DNA of 64,000 nucleotides from Planctomycetota bacterium (GTDB lineage: Bacteria > Planctomycetota > Planctomycetia > Pirellulales > Pirellulaceae), in contig JAJDEH010000065.1 in assembly GCA_029259935.1 (NCBI GenBank), positions 1 to 64,000 on the forward strand. The letters run 5' to 3'. A model generated the notes under the pieces. That model made no database searches. It was not told the DNA's origin and worked only from the letters and a program-made list of their open reading frames with translations. The position numbers and the translations under genes were made by a program. Below are positions 9,516 to 20,000 of the stretch, in pieces; position 1 is the stretch's first letter; each line of letters starts with the position of its first letter.

Positions 9516-9729
9516 GACTGCTAATGATAAAGCGTCTCGTACGGCCTGGCGAAAGTGCGAGGGTCAGTCTGGTCGACTTCTGCACGAAATGCAACATTTC
9601 CGGCCGAAGTTTCTCGACCCGAAAAACTAATCTGGAAAGTGATTCACCAGACGATCGATTGCAAATACACTGGACATTGGCCAACATGGAATATTCCCTG
9701 AAATTTACGCCCAGGCGTCCGAGCGAGCA

Positions 9730-10476
9730 TTGAATACGACACTTCAACCGCGAGAACTACAAGAACGGCTCGATCGGATCACCACGCATTGGTCAATCGT
9801 GTTTGATGCTCATGGGCAGACCGAGGAGGCCAAACATCCGGCCAAAGTCGAATTGCTACATCGATATCGGGGCGCGGTCTATCGCTATCTGCTTTCGGTG
9901 GTTGGCGATGTCGATTTAGCGGAAGAATTGAGCCAGCAATTTGCCGTGACCCTGCTCGAAGGAGCCTTTCACCATGCGGATCCCAGCCGAGGACGATTTC
10001 GCGATTATGTGAAGGCGGCAGTAATCAACTCGGTGCGGCGACATCAAAAGGAGCGAGCAACTTCACCCAGGGAGTTACTCGATGCGCCGGCGGATCGCAC
10101 CATCGCCGGCGACGATTCGGGGGCCAAGTTCAGCCAAGAATGGCGGCAGGAAGTGATGAACCTTACTTGGATCACACTGAACCAGAAGCGGCCCGTCTAC
10201 CACGCGTTGTTGCGGCTGCGCATCGACGAACCGACGCTTACTTCCCGTGAACTCGCCGAGCGATACACAACGGCCTACTCCAAACCAATGAATGCCGCCA
10301 ACGTGAGAAAGACCTTGGAACGGGCTCACGCAAAGTTTTCAGATCTACTGGTGGAAGAGGTCGCATCGCTGATTGAAGACGCGAATGCCGAGAAACTACG
10401 CAACGAGTTAAAAGAGTTGGATCTACTCAAGTACTGTCGTTCGGGGGTCGAGCGCTGGAGTGCGGGGAGAGAGTGA
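9730..10476 (+). CDS. ECF-like sigma-70 family factor next to the kinase
   Basis: This 248-residue protein has a sigma region 2 (HRYRGAVYRYLLSVVGDVDLAEELSQQF, about 38-70) and a C-terminal region 4 HTH (LTSRELAERY ... NAANVRKTLERAHAKF, about 165-205), separated by a long linker as in planctomycete ECF factors associated with protein kinases. The start is a TTG; no in-frame ATG lies upstream, and an ATG at 9686 opens a different frame that stops at once. It is divergently transcribed from the giant kinase, suggesting that kinase signalling controls its activity; no anti-sigma factor gene is adjacent. Confidence 0.82.
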   Translation: MNTTLQPRELQERLDRITTHWSIVFDAHGQTEEAKHPAKVELLHRYRGAVYRYLLSVVGDVDLAEELSQQFAVTLLEGAFHHADPSRGRFRDYVKAAVINSVRRHQKERATSPRELLDAPADRTIAGDDSGAKFSQEWRQEVMNLTWITLNQKRPVYHALLRLRIDEPTLTSRELAERYTTAYSKPMNAANVRKTLERAHAKFSDLLVEEVASLIEDANAEKLRNELKELDLLKYCRSGVERWSAGRE

Positions 10477-10499
10477 TCGTGGCGCGGCTTTCCGGTTCG

Positions 10500-10526
10500 A
10501 TGCCGGTCTCGCTGGCACACCGGCAT
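10500..10526. terminator. Hairpin between convergent genes
   Basis: ATGCCGGT and ACCGGCAT form a perfect 8-bp stem with an 11-base loop in the 58-bp gap between the convergent sigma factor and sulfatase genes. There is no T-tract, so a bidirectional terminator is only a suggestion. Confidence 0.4.
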
Positions 10527-10534
10527 TCGGGAAA

Positions 10535-11923
10535 TTAGTGGTCGCCCTTCTTGCGTTTGCCGCCACCGGCGAGCGACATCTTGGCGCCGTTTTCCTGCGT
10601 CGCGCCTGCAGTACTTCGACCGCGATCGATATAGCTTTGCATGAGTTTGGTCAACCGCTGAACGACCTCGGGGTTGGCCGACGCCAAGTCTCGTGTCTCG
10701 CTGATGTCGGAGTCAAGTCTATATAGCTCGCGGCGCCCGTCGACGAAGAAGATCAGTTTCCACGGTCCGCTGCGAATGGCGAGATCTCCCTTGTGGGACT
10801 GATGCACGGTCGCCTCGCGCCGTGATTCCGTCGCACCCTTCAACGCCGCCAACATGCTGACGCTATCCTCGCCGGCGTCACTCGGCAGTTTCGTGCCAAC
10901 GATTTCGGCCACGGTGGCCATGACATCGTTCAGGCACACCGTGCCTTGGTGGACCGAACCGGCTTGAATCTCTCCTGGCCAGCGAGCGATAAGCGGTATG
11001 CGATGGCCGCCTTCATAAATACTGCGTTTTGAGCCCCTCAGCGGGGCGTAAGCCCGCCGTTCGGCTCCGTTGTCACTGGTGGCGATGACGAGCGTGTTAG
11101 TGGCCAGCCGATTCCGGTCTAACGCGTCGAGCAATTGGCCGAGCATCGCGTCGCCCTGCAAGATCCAATCGCCATACTTGGGGTCGTTCTTCACGATATC
11201 CTTCGCACCGCTCTTGCCTAGAAATTTCGCCGCAGGAACGACGGGCGTATGCGGCGGGCACATGGGGAAGTACAGGAAAAACGGATCGGATCCCTTGGCC
11301 CGTTGGTCGATCCACTCAACTGCTTTGCGGATCATCAGCGGCTGATTCTCAACCGCTTGGACGTGAGCGACGACCGTGTCTTGTTCAATGATCGTGGAAA
11401 TGTTGCGAGCATGCGTAAAGCCGAGGAAGTAATCAAACCCGACCGCGTTCGGTCCGTCCGTAAGCTTGGCCCCAAGCGGCACTTTGTTCTGTTGGCCCGG
11501 TCGCCCATCGACCCAGTTCAATCCTAGATGCCACTTGCCGATGCAAGCCGTTTGGTACCCCCGCTTCTTGAGCAGCGACGCAACCGTCAAACGAGTACTT
11601 GGAATCAGAGGCGGGGAATAAGTGGTGCAAACGCCAAACTGTCCGATTCGTGACGGGTAACGTCCAGTGAGCAGTCCGTAACGAGTCGGCGTGCAGACGG
11701 CCGACGCGGAATGAGCATCCGTGAAACGCATCCCCTGACGCGTGAGCCGTTCGAAGTTCGGCATCTTGAATTGGGTGTCGCCGTTGTACGGGGATGGTTG
11801 ACCATGACCGAGATCGTCGAACAGGACGAAGACAATGTTCGGCCGTTCGGCGCGCGCCCAGGACGCCATCACTGCCACGACGACGGTCGCCAACACGAAG
11901 TGCGTTCCAATTCGCCAGTTCAT
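10535..11923 (-). CDS. Sulfatase (arylsulfatase family, S1), exported
   Basis: This 462-residue protein has a Sec signal peptide (residues 1-25, ending ASWARA) followed by RPNIVFVLFDDLGHG, where the DD pair binds calcium. The sulfatase signature CTPTR has the formylglycine-forming cysteine at C77, and the GRYPSR and KWHLG blocks follow. The length is normal for the family. It would hydrolyse sulfate esters of a secreted or periplasmic polysaccharide or small substrate; the exact substrate cannot be read. Activity needs a formylglycine-generating enzyme encoded elsewhere. It lies just downstream of a second sulfatase on the same strand, with about 100 bp between them. Confidence 0.9.
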   Translation of the reverse strand: MNWRIGTHFVLATVVVAVMASWARAERPNIVFVLFDDLGHGQPSPYNGDTQFKMPNFERLTRQGMRFTDAHSASAVCTPTRYGLLTGRYPSRIGQFGVCTTYSPPLIPSTRLTVASLLKKRGYQTACIGKWHLGLNWVDGRPGQQNKVPLGAKLTDGPNAVGFDYFLGFTHARNISTIIEQDTVVAHVQAVENQPLMIRKAVEWIDQRAKGSDPFFLYFPMCPPHTPVVPAAKFLGKSGAKDIVKNDPKYGDWILQGDAMLGQLLDALDRNRLATNTLVIATSDNGAERRAYAPLRGSKRSIYEGGHRIPLIARWPGEIQAGSVHQGTVCLNDVMATVAEIVGTKLPSDAGEDSVSMLAALKGATESRREATVHQSHKGDLAIRSGPWKLIFFVDGRRELYRLDSDISETRDLASANPEVVQRLTKLMQSYIDRGRSTAGATQENGAKMSLAGGGKRKKGDH

Positions 11924-12025
11924 GTTTAAGCCTCGCGAGAATCAGCAATGGATTCTGAAGTCCAGGGCCTGTTGAGCTGATACCAGAATCGACGTCCTCA
12001 AGAGTACTGCGGACCCCTTAAAGTC

Positions 12026-13540
12026 TTAGCGAGCGTTGGCGAACGGCTGTTTCGTCTCGGCAAGTGGAGTCCATTTGGGAATGCCGCGTTCTTTCAACTG
12101 TTTCTCGAATCTTACCGCCTGCGGTTGCTGTTTCGCCATGGGCGCTTCTTCGTTGACCATTAACGGCCGAGTCTTGGTCCACCATTCGTCATAGGTCCGT
12201 TGCAGTCTCTTGACTACGTCGGGATGATCGGCGGCAACGTCTTTGTCCTCGTAGGGATCGTTGGAGATATCAAACAATTGCCTGTTGTTCACGAATCGCC
12301 ACCGCTGTGTGCGAACCGCGCAATCTTTGTACTTGGATTCTGTCGGTTCGGCACCTGTCGCCCAGCGGCCTTTGTGCACGAACAGATGACGATCGGCCCA
12401 TTCGGCTTTCGGATTCTCTAGCAGCGGCAGCAGCGAACGTCCGTCGACTTCCTGAATACCCGTTGGAATCTCGGCACCGCCAAGTTCGCAAAATGTTTTG
12501 AACAGATCGACGTGCGCGGTAAGCGACGGAATATCGACACCTTCACCTAACCGACCCTTCCAATACCAAAATGCTGGAACGTGCGTGCCTCCCTCAAACG
12601 GCGAGCCCTTGCCAGTTTTGAATCCCGCGGTGTGCAAACGAACGGGTTTGCCATTTCGCCGTCCACCCCGTCCGGCTTGACCGTTGTCGGTCATGAAGAT
12701 GATCAGCGTGTTCTCCAGCAGTCCCCATTGTTTCGCCTTCTTCATCAACAAGCCGAAGTTGTCGTCGATGTTTTCGATCATTCCATAGCGACCCGCCGTA
12801 TTGGCATCGTACCCCGCATCCAGAAACCGTTTCTTATATTTCTCGGGCGCGATCATCGGGCCATGCGGCGCATTGGTACTTATGTACGCCATGAAAGGCC
12901 GCTCGGCCTCATGCTGCTGCTTGATCCAGCCCAACGCTGCCTGGAAAAACACGTCGGTGCAAAAGCCTTCCGTTTGCTTAATGGTGTCGTTGTGCAACGC
13001 GACGATGTCAAAATACTTGTCGGTGCGATTCGGAGGAAAGTCGGCGCAACTGCATGGATAGCTTTGCCCAATGCCGCCCGCTCCGTGAATGAAGACTTCG
13101 CCAAAGCCGCGATTGTACGGCTGGTAGGCGTCTTCATCGCCCAGATGCCATTTGCCAAAAATACCGGTTTGATAGCCGGCCTTCGTCAGCAACTGTGGAA
13201 AAGTGGTAGTACTGAGCGCCATCCGCTCGCGTTCCTTAATGGTATGCGTGACGCCGTTGCGAAACTCGTGCCGTCCGCTCATGATCGCCGATCGCGTCGG
13301 AGCGCAAGTCGGACTGACGTGAAAATCAGTAAACCGGGTTGATATCGAATGGAAGCGGTCGAGGTTCGGCGTTTTGAGAATCTTATTTCCCAAGCAAGAA
13401 AGATCACCCATGCCCTGGTCGTCGGTCATGACCAAAATGATATTCGGTCGCGAACCCTTCAACGACTCGGCGCATAGGGTTGACGAATTCATAACCATCG
13501 CGGCACATGCCGCCAGCACCAGCAGGAATCTAAAGGACAT
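12026..13540 (-). CDS. Sulfatase (arylsulfatase family, S1), exported
   Basis: I place the start at 13540 (504 aa): this ATG has GGAG eight bases upstream and begins a clean signal peptide (MSFRFLLVLAACAAMVMNSS, cleavage near CAES). A longer frame to 13621 would put a basic extension before the signal. The mature part opens with RPNIILVMTDDQGMGDLSCL, and C79 in CAPTR is the formylglycine site; FGKWHLGDE is also present. It differs from the neighbouring sulfatase over its length and is not a recent duplicate. The two are probably co-transcribed for degradation of sulfated glycans. Confidence 0.9.
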   Translation of the reverse strand: MSFRFLLVLAACAAMVMNSSTLCAESLKGSRPNIILVMTDDQGMGDLSCLGNKILKTPNLDRFHSISTRFTDFHVSPTCAPTRSAIMSGRHEFRNGVTHTIKERERMALSTTTFPQLLTKAGYQTGIFGKWHLGDEDAYQPYNRGFGEVFIHGAGGIGQSYPCSCADFPPNRTDKYFDIVALHNDTIKQTEGFCTDVFFQAALGWIKQQHEAERPFMAYISTNAPHGPMIAPEKYKKRFLDAGYDANTAGRYGMIENIDDNFGLLMKKAKQWGLLENTLIIFMTDNGQAGRGGRRNGKPVRLHTAGFKTGKGSPFEGGTHVPAFWYWKGRLGEGVDIPSLTAHVDLFKTFCELGGAEIPTGIQEVDGRSLLPLLENPKAEWADRHLFVHKGRWATGAEPTESKYKDCAVRTQRWRFVNNRQLFDISNDPYEDKDVAADHPDVVKRLQRTYDEWWTKTRPLMVNEEAPMAKQQPQAVRFEKQLKERGIPKWTPLAETKQPFANAR

Positions 13541-13945
13541 AGGATAGCTCCGAAAACAAGAATTTCGGCGAGTGGTTTTCGCTCGGCTGAAATGTCGGTA
13601 CCTCGCAGGCAACAACATCAAGCAGATACTATACCACGCGGGTTTCTCTCACGCGGGAACGCCATTAGCGATCGGACAGCGGAGTTTCACTGCGCGAAGC
13701 CCGCAATTCGACAACCACTGACCCGCGATCTGGGTCCCTCATTTTCAGGGCGGATGCTGAAGATTGCGGCCATGGATCAAGCCGCGAAAGCGCAAACTGA
13801 TGGCCAATTGCGGACGGCCCGTTCAGGGGCTATCCTGGGGGGCTGCGTAATATGCATTAGAAATCACTGAATAGGGAAATCTTGACGCCTACCCACTCCC
13901 TAGAGGGTAACCATCATCCTCAAAGAACTGCACCCGGAGATTATT
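13541..13945. other. Intergenic region between divergent sulfatase and Cys-rich genes
   Basis: About 400 bp without a convincing gene. A TTGACG at 13882-13887 could be a -35 for the Cys-rich gene, but no good -10 follows at 17 bp. No repeat or RNA gene is recognised. Confidence 0.4.
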
Positions 13946-14380
13946 ATGTCGCCTAACCGTCGAATTCTCGTCACTCCCATCGCATTGTTGGCCGTCTTGG
14001 TGCTTGGACAACTGACTTACTGCCAGGCCGAATTGACGCGCAAGACGAAAGCAGTCAAAAACTCGGCCAAGGCTTCCAAGAGCCCCATTTATGTCAGCCC
14101 GAAGTACTGCGTCTCGTATCACCGCCATCCGAAGCTTGGCTGTTGCCGATCTTGCCAGCGGACCAAGATGGTGCTGTTGGTGGTCGACCCGGCCTGCCCT
14201 TCCTGCGCGGCCGAAGTTTGCGTTTCCTTGCCTTGTTGTTGCAAATCGGCACCTTGTGTCAGCAGCCGCTGCGGACTGTTTGGACGACGAATCGTGCGCT
14301 ACGAATGGCCCGGCGGGTATACCGTACGCGTGGTCTTCAATCGGTTTAATAATGTGGCCGTGCATAGCTACGGCTGCTAA
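13946..14380 (+). CDS. Small cysteine-rich secreted protein of unknown function
   Basis: This 144-residue protein has a signal peptide (residues 1-28, hydrophobic core ITPIALLAVLVLG-like, end near CQA). A strong SD (CCGGAG) lies eight bases before the ATG, which supports a real gene. The mature part contains Cys clusters GCC, CRSC, CPSC and CCC, and a final Cys as the last residue, and is otherwise basic (RRIVRYEWPGGYTVRV). The cysteines suggest disulfides or metal binding outside the cytoplasm. I do not recognise the family. Confidence 0.7.
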   Translation: MSPNRRILVTPIALLAVLVLGQLTYCQAELTRKTKAVKNSAKASKSPIYVSPKYCVSYHRHPKLGCCRSCQRTKMVLLVVDPACPSCAAEVCVSLPCCCKSAPCVSSRCGLFGRRIVRYEWPGGYTVRVVFNRFNNVAVHSYGC

Positions 14381-14473
14381 CGACTGCGGAAGCACTGCGC
14401 GGTATCGGGAACGCGATTCGGAAGACGTACGAAGACCCCACGGCATGCACCCGCTACTGGATCCGGCCCGTTA

Positions 14474-15202
14474 TCACTTTTGCATGACCATCTCCACGAA
14501 GCGCGGCAAAAGTGATTCGGCCGCTGGCGTGTCAACGCATGCTTTGATGAACTCCGCGGGGGCAATTCCAGCGATCCGCTGGATGTATTCCGGGTAGCGA
14601 TGAACACGTTCAATCAACGCCGCTCCGTCGAGTTCCGGATGAAACTGCGTGGCGTAAATCGGTTTGTCGTGAAAGCTGAATGCTTGATTTTCAACGCGAT
14701 CGGTGGAAGCCAACAAGATCGCGCCGGCGGGCAGTTCGTCGACAATATCTTGATGTCCCATCTGCGCGGTAAATGTGTCGCCCAGCAGCGAAAACAGCGG
14801 ATCGTCGCGACCGGCATTAGACAGTTTGACGTTGATCGTCCCCACCTCGGCGCGAGACAGGTCCGTGACGACCCTGCCGCCCAGTGCCCGCGCAAATGCT
14901 TGAAATCCCCAACACGAGGCAAACGTGGGCTTGCCGGATTCGTACAATGACACCATCGCCGAAAGCGCCGGCGGCAGCCAATTGCCACCCGTCGCCACGG
15001 AATAGTCCCCGCTGCCCCCGATCAGCACGATGTCGGCGGAATCGACGTCGTACGGGCCAGGCGCGCCAGCCAACAAATCAATCGTTCGTATTTGAGCCGG
15101 CGAACAACGAAGGGCCCGCGAGAAACATCGCACCTCTTGCTCGCGCATGGGGTCGCTCTCATCGCGAACCTGCATCAACAAATACTTGACAGTCTCGAAC
15201 AT
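14474..15202 (-). CDS. Class I glutamine amidotransferase (GMP synthase-like)
   Basis: From the ATG at 15202 the protein has 242 residues. It has the class I amidotransferase triad: nucleophile C97 in SCWGFQA, and H188 and E190 in QFHPEL. The start MFETVKYLLMQVRDESDPMREQEV matches the stand-alone GMP-synthase-like amidotransferases. A longer frame to 15289 would overlap bioA and is less likely. It lies 31 bp downstream of bioA in the same direction and is probably co-transcribed. It would release ammonia from glutamine for an unknown acceptor, or act as a gamma-glutamyl hydrolase-type enzyme. Confidence 0.82.
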   Translation of the reverse strand: MFETVKYLLMQVRDESDPMREQEVRCFSRALRCSPAQIRTIDLLAGAPGPYDVDSADIVLIGGSGDYSVATGGNWLPPALSAMVSLYESGKPTFASCWGFQAFARALGGRVVTDLSRAEVGTINVKLSNAGRDDPLFSLLGDTFTAQMGHQDIVDELPAGAILLASTDRVENQAFSFHDKPIYATQFHPELDGAALIERVHRYPEYIQRIAGIAPAEFIKACVDTPAAESLLPRFVEMVMQK

Positions 15203-15233
15203 GGCCAGGTTATAGAAGAAGTAATCTAGGGGC

Positions 15234-16586
15234 TCAATCAACGGTGGCGGCGGAAATTCCACGCTCGACCGCCAGGCAAATCCGATCAAGTTGATCGAGT
15301 GTAATCGAAAGCGGCGGCATGATCACGACCACGTTCCCCAGTGGTCGCAACCAGACTCCCTCGGCCAGCGCGCTGTCACAGACTCGAAATCCTCGTCGTT
15401 CCGACCATGGATAGGGCATCTGTCGATCACGATCGCGGACCAATTCGACGCCGGCAATCAAGCCGCGTTGGCGGACGTCGCCGACGTGTGGATGCTCCGC
15501 CATTCTCGCCAGGTACTCCCGCAAACGCTCAACCTTCGCCGGCAGGTGTTGAAGAGTTTGCTCTTCCTCGAAAACATCCAACGTCGCCAAGGCCACGGCC
15601 GCTCCCAATGGGTTGCCGCTAAAAGTATGGCCGTGAAAGAAAGTGTTCGAATCAGCGTACTCACCTAAAAACGCGTTCCATACGTCGCTCGTGGCCAGCG
15701 TCGCGGCGACTGGCAGATAGCCGCCCGTCAGTCCCTTCCCTAGACAGAGAAAGTCGGGCGACACGTCTTCGTGTTCGCAGGCAAACATTTTTCCCGTCCG
15801 GCCAAATCCCACGGCAACCTCGTCGGCAATTAGGTGGACATCGTATTGCCGTGTCAACGCGCGCACTCCTCGCAGCAGGCCATCAGGGTGCGTCACCATT
15901 CCGGCCGCTGCCTGCAGCAACGGCTCGATCACGACCGCCGCGATTGTCTCATGCTGTTCAGCCAACACTTGCTCAAGCTGCCGTAGATAATAATCGCACG
16001 CTTGATCTATATGGATGTTCGTCGGCAGTCGGTAGCATCCCGGCGTCGGCAACCGGATAACGTCAAACAACAGGGGCTCGAACATGTCGTGAAAGCGCGA
16101 GACGCCGCCGACACTTGCACTGCCCAGCGTGTCGCCGTGGTAGGCGTCGACAAAAGCTACATACTTCGTCTTTTGAGGACACGGATCAGGCCGCTGCCGC
16201 CAGTACTGAAACGACATTTTCAATGCGACTTCCACCGCGCAAGTTCCGTCGCTGGAGAAGAACACATGCTGGAGTCCGTCGGGGGAAACGTCCACGAGCC
16301 GCTTGGCCAACTGAATCGTCGTGGGGTTCGATTGGCCCAGCGACGTGACATGGGCGACCCGGTCTAACTGGTCGCGGATCGCGGTATCCAGTTTTGGGTG
16401 CCGATGGCCGTGGATATTGCACCAAATGCTACTGACGCCGTCCAAGTACTCGTTGCCATCGACATCGATCAGAGTGCAACCTTCCGCCCGTTCAACTATG
16501 AACGGTTCATACTCCGCCATTTGCGTGAACGAATGCCAAACGAGTTCTCGGTCCCATTGCCGCAGATCTTCAAGCGTTGGAGGCAT
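15234..16586 (-). CDS. bioA: Adenosylmethionine-8-amino-7-oxononanoate aminotransferase
   Basis: This 450-residue class III PLP aminotransferase makes 7,8-diaminopelargonate (DAPA) in biotin synthesis, using S-adenosylmethionine as amino donor. The BioA hallmark W-H-x-F-T-Q-M is at 17-23, D255 in IADEVAVGFGRTGK contacts the PLP ring nitrogen, and K284 in LGKGLTGGYLP forms the Schiff base. The length and start are normal for BioA. No other bio gene is in the window. A small SAM-adenosyltransferase C-domain-like protein is encoded 67 bp upstream and an amidotransferase follows. Confidence 0.93.
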   Translation of the reverse strand: MPPTLEDLRQWDRELVWHSFTQMAEYEPFIVERAEGCTLIDVDGNEYLDGVSSIWCNIHGHRHPKLDTAIRDQLDRVAHVTSLGQSNPTTIQLAKRLVDVSPDGLQHVFFSSDGTCAVEVALKMSFQYWRQRPDPCPQKTKYVAFVDAYHGDTLGSASVGGVSRFHDMFEPLLFDVIRLPTPGCYRLPTNIHIDQACDYYLRQLEQVLAEQHETIAAVVIEPLLQAAAGMVTHPDGLLRGVRALTRQYDVHLIADEVAVGFGRTGKMFACEHEDVSPDFLCLGKGLTGGYLPVAATLATSDVWNAFLGEYADSNTFFHGHTFSGNPLGAAVALATLDVFEEEQTLQHLPAKVERLREYLARMAEHPHVGDVRQRGLIAGVELVRDRDRQMPYPWSERRGFRVCDSALAEGVWLRPLGNVVVIMPPLSITLDQLDRICLAVERGISAATVD

Positions 16587-16653
16587 GGCAAGGCAAGACA
16601 GAGGATGCAGAGGGACGTATGGCCACTTGCTTAGAAACGGGCGGGGTAGACAG

Positions 16654-16941
16654 TTACCATTTGACGACGACCTTTTCGCCGACCTTCAGGCCAAGCATTT
16701 CACTAATGGGAATGCCGACAATGCCGAGTTCCAAACGCCCGCTATTGCCGATCATGGCCAGCAGCGTGGATTCGGGTTCGCTGTGATCCACTGGCAAGAT
16801 GCAGTTCGTGTCATGGCCACCACAACTGATGGTCACACTTTCATCCCGCGGCGCATCGGCGAGTTGATCCGCACTGATCGTGGTGACAAGGAATCCTTCC
16901 TCGTTGATCGAATCAACCGTCCCTTCGATCTTTTGTGCCAC
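16654..16941 (-). CDS. Stand-alone protein like the C-terminal domain of SAM hydroxide adenosyltransferase
   Basis: The protein has 95 residues starting at a GTG with GGGAGG eight bases upstream. The order of features (a V-D-x-I-N-E-E-G beta hairpin near residues 8-17, then the block NSGRLELGIVGIPISEMLGL, then KVGEKVVVKW at the C-terminus) resembles the beta-barrel C-domain of SAM hydroxide adenosyltransferases (DUF62/SAM_HAT_C), where SGRLEI-type residues contact the adenosyl moiety. The catalytic N-domain is absent. It sits just upstream of bioA, which uses SAM. Function is unknown; an adenosyl-binding role is inferred. Confidence 0.6.
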   Translation of the reverse strand: MAQKIEGTVDSINEEGFLVTTISADQLADAPRDESVTISCGGHDTNCILPVDHSEPESTLLAMIGNSGRLELGIVGIPISEMLGLKVGEKVVVKW

Positions 16942-17089
16942 AAGGAGGCCTCCCTGGCCAGCGTTGGTTTCGTTAAAGCGAGCATTTTAAGTGTTTTTGC
17001 CGATTCAGCCAAGGATACTTTGGGCGCGTCCTCACCTGTCCGTCACAAGATCGGATCGCCACCTGCGCGAGGCTCCCCCCGGCGAGCGA

Positions 17090-20000
17090 CTAGTTGCCCA
17101 AGCACAGCAATTCGCCCGCTTGTGTCGTGAGATAGAGGCAACCGTCGGCGATCGCCAATCCGTCCCAAGCAGGCGCCGGCACTTGAACCTCTCCCAAAAC
17201 ATCTCCGCTGTCGGTCGAGATCACCTTCAGCCGGCCGTCCTGATGAACCACGAACAGTTTCCCGTCGCCAGCCAACGCCATGGCATGGATGCGATTGGAA
17301 AGCTGCGTCCCCCGCTTGGGTTTCTCTTGTTCGACCTGGGGATCCGTGTACGGGTCTTGGGTCCACTTGGCACCCTTTGCGATTCGGTATGTCCGATAGG
17401 GCTTGCCGTCTTCTCTTGACAATTGCGAGGCCTTCCAGCCCGTGATCCACTTGCTGTCGAACTCTTCGCCTTTGTCGAGATCAAAGTCGCGACGAAAGAC
17501 GGTCGTCGTGCCGTTGAGCGAACTGTATATATTGTCATCGCGAAACACGACCAGCGGCCGCCGTGGTGCCTCGCCCGCGAAGCGGTGCTGATGACGTGCG
17601 CCATAGGTCCAAGAGCCACGCGGAATCCATGTCTCGCCGGCACCCGTGTTGAGCTTCGCGAATGCGTTCCACTTGTCGACCGCGACGTCCTGGCCGTCGA
17701 GCGACATGACCCACCGCGACATCGCCAAGCCGTCTCCCTCCGCGTGCAGAATGTCGAACGGGTCGAATTCAAGTCCTGAGTTTTCGTAAAAGCCCTTCTG
17801 CGGCACGGAGTCGATCCGCCGCACCCAGTGGCGTTGCCCGGTCAGCGGATTGACGGCGAAGACGAGAATTCCACCGTCGGCCAGCGGTTGGCGACCGGCG
17901 GCGAAGTAGGCGATGTCGTCCATTACCAGCACCGCGCCAGGCACGGGCCAGGGCGATTCTACTTGACCGTAGGCGACGATGCGGTCTTCGTTGGGCGCGG
18001 CGCGTAATCGCCACACGACCTCACCGGTGTCAGCCCGCAATGCGTAGACCCAGCCAGCGGCCGAGCCAAACAAACAAAGACCGCGATGAATCGCCGGCGG
18101 CGTGTCCAGTCGGCCACTGGCCGTGAATCGCCAGCGAATATCTCCGGTCGCGGTGTTGATGGCAATTAACTCATGCGAGTCGGGCCGCGTGACGTAGGCC
18201 ACGCCGTTGGCGATGGTGGGCGCGCTGAGCGGACCCTTTACCACGGGATTGTCGCGCCAGTCTTGCAGAATCGGGCCGGGGCTCTCGCTTGGGGAACTAT
18301 GTGAGGAACTCAAGGCGACACTCCAAAGTTTTTTCATTCCCTTGGGGTCGGGACCAGCCGCCTTGGAACTGCCGCTGCGCCAGCGATCGTGCCGATACAG
18401 TGGCCAGTCGTGTTCTTGCGGACCCTTGGCGGCGGGGTCGGCATCCGCCGGTCCCTTCTCAAGTAAGAAGTCGATTTGATCGACTGGCCGGCTGGCTGGC
18501 GAATCGTCGCCGACCGCCGGAGCCATGGCCACGAAGCCACGCAACATCGGCCAGCAGGTGCAATGCTTTGGCGTGGTATAAACCAGGCCGTTGGCGGGCA
18601 CCCAACCATTTTCACGTGAGCAATTTGCCTTGGTGATACGGTTGGCGATGACTTCACCGGATTTCAGATTCGTCAAATCGAGTTCGCCGGCGAACATGAA
18701 ATTCGGCGTGGCCACTGGCGGGAAACAATGCGTCAAGCCGGCGGGAAAGGAAACACGTGTCTTGCCGGTCAACGGATCCAACGCCGAAACTTGCACGGGT
18801 TGCCGCGTCCTTTTCTTAGTATCGCTGGTGTTAATTTTGCCACCGTGCAGAATCCAGAGATCGTCCTCCAGAAACATCGCCCTCGCCTGGCGTCGGTGGT
18901 TCATGCCGGGCGGGTATTCCTTCGACCAACGATGCTTTCCAGTTTCGGCCGCGACAACGTGGATTCCGTTGTCGGCGTCGTCGTCGTTCATCGTGGACAC
19001 TTCGAACACCAACTGCCCCTTGGCCAGCACCGTACGGGTCGTTCGGTCCAGCCAGGAATAGTCGTCCCGCCGCCATTTCACCGAACCCGTTTCGGCGTCC
19101 AAGGCCACGGCCTCGACCTTTTCACCGCGTCGCACTCGGCCCTGGATGAAGGCCACGATGTTGCCGTCCGCGACAATATTTCGCGGATCGGAAAACGTGA
19201 TTTTCCACATTCCCTTGCCGGTCTCAGTGTTGAACGCGCCGATGGAATTCTCGTCCGCGGCAATGATGCGATGGCCGTCGTGCATGACGATCTTTGGGCT
19301 GACCATGTCTTGAAACTCAACGACCACTTCGCCCGTGCGGGCATCCATCGCCACGGGGCGATTCTTTAATACGGCGAACAACAAGCGGTCCGAGGCGACG
19401 GGCCGCGGGCCATCGCGAGACAGTTTGGGCAGATTGAATTCCGCCTGGTTGGTATCACTCGCTTTCTTCAGGTCTCGATGCCAAAGCCGCAATCCGTTGA
19501 AACTATCGCGTGCCAGGATTCCCCCGTAGAAATTCCGCCCGCCCGCCGTCACCATGCCCTCAACTTCGGACGTTGCCGCCGCGACCCACCGCACCCGCTG
19601 CGGCGGACCCACCAACGTGTCGTTCGAAACCGCATTACCATCGGCCGCGTGTCGCGGATGCGACCAGTCGTCCATCGCCTTAGGCCAAGGCTTGTGGGCG
19701 ATCAAAGTCGAATCGGTGCCGGAAAGGAAGCGAAAATCGCTTGCCTCCACCTGCGACTTGTTTACCAGTTCCAAGTTCGTGACCACAAGGCTTCCGCTGG
19801 GAGTGAGAACTCGAAAAAGCTCTTCGACCGGAACCGTGAAATCGCGAACCACAATCAAGTTGACCATGTTTTCGGCGTAGGGCAATCGGCGCGACTCATC
19901 GAACTGCTCGACCCAGGCCATGCCATAGTGTCCCTTCTTGCGAATCTGGGCTCGCGCGGATTGGACGGTTTTGGCATCGCGTTCCAAAACGTGGATCAGA

